This document shows positions 58,254-64,000 of a stretch of DNA of 64,000 bases, piece by piece. The notes beneath the pieces were generated by a model that made no database searches, had not been told where the DNA came from, and was given only the letters and a program-made list of their open reading frames with translations. This stretch comes from Duganella aquatilis (GTDB taxonomy: Bacteria > Pseudomonadota > Gammaproteobacteria > Burkholderiales > Burkholderiaceae_D): NCBI RefSeq assembly GCF_009674565.1, contig NZ_WKJL01000010.1, positions 62,001 to 126,000 on the forward strand, written 5' to 3'. A program made the translations under genes and the position numbers. Each line of letters opens with the position of its first letter. The first letter of the stretch is position 1.

Positions 58254-58810
58254 TCGCGGCGCAGGATGGCCGGCGCCAGCCGCCAGCACCAGAGCACGGC
58301 CACCAGCACGGCGGCGCCGACGATGGCCATGCCGGTGTCGACCTGGTCGTCCAGCACATAGGCGTTGCACAGGCGCTGGGGCAGGGTTTGATATTGGATG
58401 CCGACGATGGCCGTCATCCAGCTGAAATTGCCAAGATAGAACAGTTGCGTAATCCAGCTGGCGCGCCGCAGCGACGCCGGCAGCGCCATGCCCAGCATCA
58501 CCAGTGAGACAAACTTCGCCGCTTCGGTCAGCGGATCGGTCAGGCTCTTTTCCAGCATGCGGGGAATCATCCAGTACGCGCTGACCAGCAGGCCGGCGGT
58601 GAGGCCGGTGACGCCGTATTGGTCGATGTTTGCATACCAGCGGCCGACCGCCCTGAACTGGCCGCCGACGCCCACCGCGTACAGCACGCCGGACAGGACC
58701 AGCAGCGGCAGCTGGACCAGCATGTGCCGCAGCATGCTGCCCTCCAGCCAGTGGTGGCCCAGCAGCGCGGCGGAAAAGCTGACGATGCAGAGTGTGCGCC
58801 AGTCCTTCAT
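58250..58810 (-). CDS. Polytopic membrane protein of the oxidase operon
   Basis: The 186-aa protein has about five membrane spans. Near the N-terminus GHHWLEGSMLRHMLVQLPLLVL resembles the His-containing helix of CtaG-type copper assembly proteins, but the protein is short for that family. It overlaps the SCO gene by 4 nt and the kinase gene by 4 nt. A role in copper delivery or in sensing oxidase state is possible. Confidence 0.6.
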   Translation of the reverse strand: MKDWRTLCIVSFSAALLGHHWLEGSMLRHMLVQLPLLVLSGVLYAVGVGGQFRAVGRWYANIDQYGVTGLTAGLLVSAYWMIPRMLEKSLTDPLTEAAKFVSLVMLGMALPASLRRASWITQLFYLGNFSWMTAIVGIQYQTLPQRLCNAYVLDDQVDTGMAIVGAAVLVAVLWCWRLAPAILRRE

Positions 58811-59457
58811 GGCTTGCCGCCCGCCAGCAGGATGGCCTGATTCAGCGCCGCGGCCGGGTCGTCGAAGTCCATGATGCGCACCAGCTGGCCCTGGCGGTCG
58901 ATCAGGTGGAACGCCGCATTGTGCTCAAATTCGCCGTCCGGCGACTTCAGGACCACCACGCCGAAGGCGTCCAGCAAGGCCTGGCGCTCGGCATCCTGAT
59001 CGATGCCGGCCATGCGCCACACGGCGGGATCGGCCTGCTGCCGCCGGGCATAGGCGGTCAGCAGGTCCGGCGTGTCGCGCGGGTCGAAGCTGATGCTGAG
59101 CAGGCGGATCTGATGGGCCAGTCCGCGCCGGCGGATCTGCTCCTGAAGCTGCTGGTACTCGCTGCCGAGGACCGAGCACACCGTATTGCAACTGCTGTAG
59201 ACGAAGCTGACGATGGTCACACGGCCGTCGTCACGCAGCATGGCCGCCAGCCGCTCGGCCTGCGGCGCGTGAATCGCGACGTTTGCCGTTGCCAGCGGCT
59301 GGCGCAATACCGCCAGCCGGCGCGCGTCTTCGGTCGACACCACCGCGAACCCCATCGTGCCCAGATACAGCGCCGCGCCGCCGGCCGCGCAGACCAGCAG
59401 CAGGGCGGCCAGCGTCGGCGCCAGCGGGCTATGGTTTGAGCTGCTTGAGATCGTCAT
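58807..59457 (-). CDS. SCO1/SenC-like copper chaperone
   Basis: ATG 59457 (MTISSSSNHSPL) lies inside the cytochrome c gene end (29-nt overlap). The 216-aa protein has one N-terminal membrane anchor (about 13-35), then a thioredoxin-like fold with the SCO motif SSCNTVC and the distal His in FEHNAAFHLID. It delivers copper to or reduces the oxidase copper centre. Confidence 0.88.
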   Translation of the reverse strand: MTISSSSNHSPLAPTLAALLLVCAAGGAALYLGTMGFAVVSTEDARRLAVLRQPLATANVAIHAPQAERLAAMLRDDGRVTIVSFVYSSCNTVCSVLGSEYQQLQEQIRRRGLAHQIRLLSISFDPRDTPDLLTAYARRQQADPAVWRMAGIDQDAERQALLDAFGVVVLKSPDGEFEHNAAFHLIDRQGQLVRIMDFDDPAAALNQAILLAGGKP

Positions 59458-60031
59458 CGCCGTTCCAGGCATCCTTGCGATCCTTGCCCGCATCGCGCTC
59501 GGCCTTGACGGTGTCGGCGGAAATCTTGCCGGCGCTGTTGCCGAAACTGCTGCGGACATGGCTGAGCACCGCCGCGATTTCAGCATCGCTCAGCTTGTCC
59601 TTGAACGGCGGCATCTGGCCGTTGTAGGCGCTGTCCTTGACGGTCAGCTTGCCGCTGATGCCGTGCAGCAGAATATTCACCGGCACCTTGTCGGCCGCCA
59701 GCACCCATTCCGAGCCGGCCAGCGGCGGGAAGGCGCCAGGCAGTCCGAGGCCGCTCGCCTGATGGCAGGCCACGCAGTTGGCGGTGTACAGCTGCGCGCC
59801 GTCGATGGCGGCGCTGCCGCCGCTGGCGGCCGCCTTGCCTTCCAGCGTGGCCATGGTGCGGCGGTCGCCGAATTCCGGCGCATCGTCCCGCTGCGTGAAG
59901 AAGATGTAGCAGATGGCCCAGACCACCACCGCCGTCACCGCCAGGATGACCAGCGTCGGCACCGGACGGTTGCGTTCGTGCGGGTCCGGATGTTCACGCT
60001 GGCGCGTGCTGTCGCTTTCTGGTGCGATCAT
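59429..60031 (-). CDS. Membrane-anchored cytochrome c
   Basis: The 200-aa protein has an N-terminal membrane span (about 25-45; TLVILAVTAVVVWAICYIFF) and one class I haem c domain with CVACH, then GSEWVL and GQMPPFKDKLSDAEIAAVLSHVR carrying the axial Met. It takes the CcoP place in the operon but has one haem site where CcoP usually has two. It donates electrons to the oxidase core. It overlaps the CcoO-like gene by 4 nt. Confidence 0.88.
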   Translation of the reverse strand: MIAPESDSTRQREHPDPHERNRPVPTLVILAVTAVVVWAICYIFFTQRDDAPEFGDRRTMATLEGKAAASGGSAAIDGAQLYTANCVACHQASGLGLPGAFPPLAGSEWVLAADKVPVNILLHGISGKLTVKDSAYNGQMPPFKDKLSDAEIAAVLSHVRSSFGNSAGKISADTVKAERDAGKDRKDAWNGDDDLKQLKP

Positions 60032-60615
60032 TTTGCTTTCCCTTCGATGACCGGATAGGTATGGTCCAGTCCTTGCAGATAGGTGACCAGGTCGATGGCT
60101 TCCTGGGAGGCCACCACCACTTTGCCGTATGGGCTGTAGGCCGGCGGCACCGAGACCACGCGGTCGCCCGGATCGGCCTTGTCCTTGATCTCGAACAGGA
60201 AGGGATAGGACGGCATGACCGAGCCCGGCGAATAGGCGCGCGGCTGGTACAGGTGGCCCAGGTGCCAGTCCTGGCTCGGCTGGCGGGCGCCGATGTTGAA
60301 CAGGTCCGGCCCGGTGCGCATGGTGCCCAGCAGGTGCGGCTTGTCGTAGTGGTAGTCGCCGGCGACCGAGGCCCGGCCCCAGCCGCGCTTGTCGTCCGGC
60401 GCCTGTGCGCGGTCGCGCGGCTGTTGCGAGTGGCAGTAGATGCAGCCGTTCTTGATGTAGACCTCGCGTCCGCGCAGCTGGGCCGAGGTGTAGGGCTTCA
60501 GGCCGGCGGGCGGCTCGACCGCCTTCAGTTGCATGAAGGGCACCACCACCAGCGCCGAGGTGGCCAGCGCGAGGGTCACCATCGCGCCGCCCAGCAGTTT
60601 GAGTTCGTCATGCAT
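60028..60615 (-). CDS. ccoO: CcoO-like monohaem cytochrome c subunit
   Basis: ATG 60615 starts one nt after the subunit I stop. The 195-aa protein has one N-terminal span (about 10-30) and a haem domain typical of CcoO: KNGCIYCHSQQPRD, DKRGWGRASVAGDYHYDKPHLLGTMRTGPDL, YSPGSVMPSYPFLF with the axial Met, and VTYLQGLDHTYP. It passes electrons to CcoN. Confidence 0.9.
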   Translation of the reverse strand: MHDELKLLGGAMVTLALATSALVVVPFMQLKAVEPPAGLKPYTSAQLRGREVYIKNGCIYCHSQQPRDRAQAPDDKRGWGRASVAGDYHYDKPHLLGTMRTGPDLFNIGARQPSQDWHLGHLYQPRAYSPGSVMPSYPFLFEIKDKADPGDRVVSVPPAYSPYGKVVVASQEAIDLVTYLQGLDHTYPVIEGKAK

Positions 60616-60616
60616 G

Positions 60617-62278
60617 TCAGGCTCCTGCCAGCGTGGTTGGGGCGGCCGCTGCCGTCGTGGTGTGCAGCAGCGCCGCGCCGGTGCGCGCCGGGCCGTAGCG
60701 CAAGACCATCGCCACAAAGTGGCCGGCAAAGACCAGGTGGCCCAGCGTCATGATGGCGCCGCCAACCGAGCGGCTCTTCAGATAGGGTATCGTGACGTTG
60801 ACCGAGTCCATGAACGGCCTGGCGGCGTCAAGCATCGCCAGGCCCTGCAGCCAGCCGCCGATGCTCAGGCCGATGAAATAGATCGAGAAGCCGATGACGA
60901 CCAGCCAGAAGTGCGCGGCGATCAGCCATGGATACGGCCATTCCCACGACATCACGCGCGGCATGACGAAGTAGACGGCGCCAAACATCACCATGGTGAA
61001 GAAGCCGTACAGGCCGAGGTGGGCGTGCGCCACCGTGAAGTGGGTGAAGTGGGCCACCGTGTTGACCGCGCGGATCGCCTCGATCGAGCCTTGCAGCGAG
61101 CTCAGGGTGTACATCATGCCGCCCAGCACGATGAAGCGCAGCGTCGGCGAGTAGACCAGGCGCTGGAAGTAGCCGCGCAAGGTCAGGTGCTGGTTGACCG
61201 AGAACGAGATCACCGGCACGATCATCATCACGCTTTGGACGATGGACAGTGTCACCAGCCAGCCCGGCACCGGGCCGCCGATCAGGTGGTGGCCGCCGAC
61301 CTGGCCGTAGAAGAAGGCCAGCGTCCAGAAGCCCAGCAGCGACAGGTTGTACGACTGCACCGGGCGGCCGATAATCTTCGGCAGGAAGTAGTAGACCGAA
61401 GCCAGCGCCATCGGCGTGTAGAACAGGCCGAGCACATTGTGGCCGAACCACCAGTTCATGGTCGCCTGTTCGACGCCGAAGTGCATCGCCGGCAGATTGG
61501 CGATCAGGAACAGGATCGGGAACCAGAACAGCGCCGCCCCCATGTACCAGACCGATACATACAGGTGCGCGACCTTGCGCGCCTGCAGCGTGTAGACCAG
61601 CGGCAGCCCCATCAGCGCGCCGCCCAGCACAATCAGGATGTCCACCTGCCACGGAATTTCCAGCCACTCCATGCCGTCGCTGATGCCGGCGGCGATGCAG
61701 CCGACGCCGGCGATCAGGCCGGCGTTCCACAGCATGCAGCCGAGAATGGCATAGCGGGCGCCGATCAGCGGCGTCTTCAGCAGGCGCGGCAGCATCCAGT
61801 TGGCGATGCCGAACGCCGCCATCGGCGCCCAGCCGTAGGCGATGATGTTCAGGTGGATGGTGCGGATGCGGCCGAAGGTCAGCCAGGCCTGTTGCACCGC
61901 CCAGTCCGGCTCGTGCAGCTTGATGGAGCTGGTCAGGCCGGCCAGCGAGCCGGCGACCAGCCACACCACCGCGGCCGACAGGAACACAAAGGAGACCAAC
62001 GAGGTGGAGCGGTCGGCCTCGACGCGGGCGGCCAGCTCTTCCTGCAATTGCGCGTCCTCGGCCGCGCTCAACGGCGCGCGCCGCGGATGGACCAGGGCGG
62101 CGCGCTGCGCCGGCGTGGCCGAGGGATCTTCGCCCTGGCCGATTTCGCCGCTGGAGAAGATCACGTTGGCGGCGGCCGAGGTCGGCTCGAACAAGCGCTT
62201 GCGCAGCGACCAGATGAACACGAACAGCCCGGTAATCGATAACACGAAGGACGACAGCAAAATGGCGACAGTGTTCAT
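60617..62278 (-). CDS. ccoN: cbb3-type oxidase subunit I with CcoS-like N-terminus
   Basis: The 553-aa protein has haem-copper oxidase features: haem ligand His in IRTIHLNIIAYGW, MNWWFGHNVLGLFYTP with the copper ligand and YYFLPKIIGRP, the HH pair in GQVGGHHLIGGP, and haem His residues in VAHFTHFTVAHAHLGLYGF. It reduces oxygen at the membrane with high affinity. The first 55 residues form a membrane helix and a short tail (GLFVFIWSLRKRLFEPT) like the maturation protein CcoS, then an acidic linker before the oxidase core begins near residue 90. First gene of a six-gene operon. Confidence 0.9.
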   Translation of the reverse strand: MNTVAILLSSFVLSITGLFVFIWSLRKRLFEPTSAAANVIFSSGEIGQGEDPSATPAQRAALVHPRRAPLSAAEDAQLQEELAARVEADRSTSLVSFVFLSAAVVWLVAGSLAGLTSSIKLHEPDWAVQQAWLTFGRIRTIHLNIIAYGWAPMAAFGIANWMLPRLLKTPLIGARYAILGCMLWNAGLIAGVGCIAAGISDGMEWLEIPWQVDILIVLGGALMGLPLVYTLQARKVAHLYVSVWYMGAALFWFPILFLIANLPAMHFGVEQATMNWWFGHNVLGLFYTPMALASVYYFLPKIIGRPVQSYNLSLLGFWTLAFFYGQVGGHHLIGGPVPGWLVTLSIVQSVMMIVPVISFSVNQHLTLRGYFQRLVYSPTLRFIVLGGMMYTLSSLQGSIEAIRAVNTVAHFTHFTVAHAHLGLYGFFTMVMFGAVYFVMPRVMSWEWPYPWLIAAHFWLVVIGFSIYFIGLSIGGWLQGLAMLDAARPFMDSVNVTIPYLKSRSVGGAIMTLGHLVFAGHFVAMVLRYGPARTGAALLHTTTAAAAPTTLAGA

Positions 62279-62484
62279 GATGGGCTAGCGGAAAGAGTTG
62301 GACAAAAGCATGTTACTGATTAATTATCGGAATAAATTTTGGCACCTCGAAATTACGCCGAATTGGCACCCGCCGGCGGTGCCGGCGCCGGTGGCGGAGT
62401 CGAGCGCGAAGCTGGCCTCGACATCGGTGGCATGCTGGATGACGTTGTCGAATGCCTGGCCCACGGGTCGCCCCGCCGGATTAA
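62279..62484. other. Intergenic region upstream of the oxidase operon
   Basis: This 206-nt gap must hold the oxidase promoter on the minus strand. I see no clear FNR/ANR palindrome. Part of it (62340-62480) has coding-like codon periodicity on the minus strand (AFDNVIQHATDVEASFALD) without a start, perhaps a gene remnant. Confidence 0.35.
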
Positions 62485-63072
62485 TCAGCCGCGGCCGCGC
62501 ACGAATTGCAGGGCGGTTTCCGCGACGCGCGCGCCGAGGTGTTCCGCCGTGCGCAGGTCGGCCAGCGGCGGCGCCACGTCCGGGCCCTGGTCGGCGTTCG
62601 ACTGCGCCGCCGCGCCCAGGAAGAAGCCGAGGCGGTTCAGGTCTTCCTCGGAACCCTGGCTGGAGTTGTTGCCAGGTGGCAGACCCAGGCTTACCCAGTG
62701 CATGCCGTGCTGGGCGGCGAAGATGGCGATCTGCTGCAGGCTGGCCAGCTTGTCGCCGGAGCGGGAGGCCGAGTTGGTGAAGCCGGCCGCCAGCTTGTTG
62801 CGCCAGGTGCCGCCGGCCGCAAACACGGTGCTCGACGTCGCATCCTGGAAGGCTTTGAATTGCGCCGACGGGCCGCCCATATAGGTTGGCGCACCGAAGA
62901 TGATGGCGTCAGCCTGCTCCAGTTCGGCCCACGGTGCGTCGGCGCCGCTGACGGGATACAGGCGCGCGCTGACGCCCTCGATGCGGGAGGCGCCATTGGC
63001 GACGGCCTCGGCCTGGCGCGCGGTGTGGCCATAACCCGAGTGGTACACGACTGCGACGATTGCTTTGCTCAT
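62485..63072 (-). CDS. Flavodoxin-like NAD(P)H:quinone oxidoreductase
   Basis: ATG 63072 is preceded by GGAG at 8 nt; the longer frame adds 12 poor residues. The 195-aa protein has a flavodoxin fold of the WrbA group: VVYHSGYGHTARQAEAVANGA (FMN phosphate loop), AIIFGAPTYMGGPSAQFKAF, and a C-terminal region with SLGLPPGNNSSQGSEEDLNRLG. It would reduce quinones with two electrons. It is slightly shorter than typical in the middle. Confidence 0.88.
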   Translation of the reverse strand: MSKAIVAVVYHSGYGHTARQAEAVANGASRIEGVSARLYPVSGADAPWAELEQADAIIFGAPTYMGGPSAQFKAFQDATSSTVFAAGGTWRNKLAAGFTNSASRSGDKLASLQQIAIFAAQHGMHWVSLGLPPGNNSSQGSEEDLNRLGFFLGAAAQSNADQGPDVAPPLADLRTAEHLGARVAETALQFVRGRG

Positions 63073-63178
63073 TTTCTGCTCCAGATGTGGTTGGTGATGC
63101 GCCAGCATAGGATGCTGGCGCGGAGTTGGTTACGCTAGATACGGGGGAGTCTTCCTCTGCCGGAAGACGGGTTGCGCT

Positions 63179-64000
63179 TTAGCGCGCGGCCGGGAGAAAC
63201 TTCAGCAAGGCGTCGGCGGTGGCGTCCGGCTGCTCTTCGGCGACCCAGTGGCCCGCGCCTTCGATCTGCACGGCGCGGACCCTGTCGGCCACGTGCTTCA
63301 GGTGGTCGCCGATGATCGGGCCGAAGCTGCCGGCGCCGCCGATGCCCAGCACCGGAATGGTCAGCTTGACCTTGGCGAACTCCTGGTTGGCGATGGCGTC
63401 CTGCGGGAACGCGCGGTAGTACTCGAAGCCGCCGCGCAGCGCGCCCGGCGCCGAGTATTTGCGGGCATAGACGTTTTCCACTTCGTCGGTAAAGGCGCCG
63501 GCGTTGACCGCTTCCGAGTTGTGGAACCACGAGAAGAAGGCTTTTTCACGGTCGACAATCAGGCGCTCGGCGACGTCGCGGTTGCCAAAGAACTTGAAGT
63601 GCCACACGCGGTCCGAGCCGAGGATGTCCTGCCACGGTGCGATGCCCGGCAGCGGCACGTCGAGGATGGCCAGCGTTTGTACCTGGTCGCGGAACTGCGC
63701 GGCGTAGGCATAGGCCACCATGCCGCCCATGTCGTGGCCGACCACATTGACCTTGGCGCCCAGCTGCAGTGCCGCCACCAGCGCCTGGATGTCCCGGGCG
63801 ACGTTGGCCTTGTCGTAGCCGGCCTGCGGCTTGTCGGTGTCGCCGAAGCCGCGCAGGTCGGGCGCCAGCACGGTGTAGCCGGCGGCGCTCAGCTTCGGCA
63901 TCACGAAGCGCCACATATAGGAGGTCGAGCCCCAGCCGTGTAGCAACACGACCACCGGGCCGTGGTCCTTGTGCAGCAGGTAGTGGTAGCGCACGCCGTT
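63179..64000 (-). CDS. Alpha/beta hydrolase, epoxide hydrolase type, 5' end outside window
   Basis: The frame is open to the window edge (N-G-V-R-Y-H at the start), so the N-terminus with any signal peptide is missing. The visible 273 residues have the oxyanion motif LLHGWGSTSYMW, the nucleophile elbow GHDMGG with Asp, as in epoxide hydrolases and haloalkane/fluoroacetate dehalogenases, and the catalytic His in GAGHWVAEEQP. The reaction is unknown. It lies 106 nt upstream of the flavodoxin-like gene on the same strand. Confidence 0.85.
   Translation of the reverse strand, partial: NGVRYHYLLHKDHGPVVVLLHGWGSTSYMWRFVMPKLSAAGYTVLAPDLRGFGDTDKPQAGYDKANVARDIQALVAALQLGAKVNVVGHDMGGMVAYAYAAQFRDQVQTLAILDVPLPGIAPWQDILGSDRVWHFKFFGNRDVAERLIVDREKAFFSWFHNSEAVNAGAFTDEVENVYARKYSAPGALRGGFEYYRAFPQDAIANQEFAKVKLTIPVLGIGGAGSFGPIIGDHLKHVADRVRAVQIEGAGHWVAEEQPDATADALLKFLPAAR

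Noticed and set aside
56193-58361. 722-codon plus-strand frame opposite the hybrid kinase
   Set aside because: The minus strand has clear PAS, HisKA, HATPase, receiver and HPt motifs; the plus frame has none and is Arg/Gln/His-rich.
60533-62242. 569-codon plus-strand frame opposite the oxidase subunit I gene
   Set aside because: The oxidase ligands are unmistakable on the minus strand; the plus frame is a composition artefact.
63149-63168. GTCTTCC/GGAAGAC hairpin before the alpha/beta hydrolase end
   Set aside because: The stem is good but no T-run follows on either strand, so I do not call a terminator.

Overview
The window is about 64 kb of a high-GC betaproteobacterial chromosome. It is most like Oxalobacteraceae (Massilia, Duganella or Janthinobacterium type), judged from family-level resemblance of the host genes (HemY, Ppa, a cbb3-type oxidase operon, many sensor and diguanylate cyclase genes) and base composition. 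No rRNA or tRNA gene is visible to pin it down. About 40 kb of the window is one apparently complete lambda/HK97-style siphoprophage sitting between a persulfide dioxygenase-rhodanese gene and the inorganic pyrophosphatase gene ppa.

Left host flank (1-2.1 kb): the 3' part of hemY, a near-perfect 94-nt palindrome, and a convergent MBL-rhodanese fusion gene. Left prophage end (2.1-3.6 kb): AT-richer cargo genes, including an LprI-like secreted protein. Integration and accessory operon (3.6-7.7 kb, minus strand): nine overlapping genes running from small orphans to a Lar-like zinc-ribbon protein, excisionase and tyrosine integrase. Immunity (7.7-12 kb): two divergent ribbon-helix-helix proteins around three palindromic operators, an AntA/KilAC antirepressor, a short left operon, a CI-like S24 repressor whose expected catalytic lysine is arginine, and a Cro-like gene with a probable leaderless promoter. 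Early right operon (12-17.4 kb): a YdaS-like regulator, a gene split by a reversed cargo gene, a replication initiator, a DnaB helicase and a probable late antiterminator.

Cargo and late switch (17.4-19.1 kb): a reversed RelA/SpoT-domain (p)ppGpp synthetase gene, a short promoter-plus-terminator leader resembling lambda pR'-tR', and a reversed orphan. Late genes (19.1-41.7 kb): SGNH hydrolase, HNH endonuclease, terminase, portal, ClpP-like protease, capsid, head-tail connectors, tail tube, tail chaperone pair with an AAATTTT slippery site, a 1945-aa tape measure, an unusually short tip/fibre module, and a lysis cassette with a membrane-lysozyme fusion and Rz/Rz1-like spanins. A reversed membrane cargo gene and a decayed integrase fragment close the element.

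Right host flank (43-64 kb): ppa; a Crp/Fnr-type regulator; a beta-propeller sensor kinase; a PAS-GGDEF diguanylate cyclase; a cupin; a tripartite efflux system (outer-membrane factor, HlyD-type adaptor, MFS pump) bracketed by two AhpD-like paralogues; a MocR-type regulator; a NarL-type response regulator; and a minus-strand operon coding for a cbb3-like oxidase (subunit I, CcoO-like, cytochrome c, SCO, membrane protein) translationally coupled to a BvgS-like hybrid kinase. A flavodoxin-like quinone reductase and a truncated epoxide-hydrolase-type alpha/beta hydrolase end the window. All functional calls are by eye from motifs, gene order and length; no database search was run.
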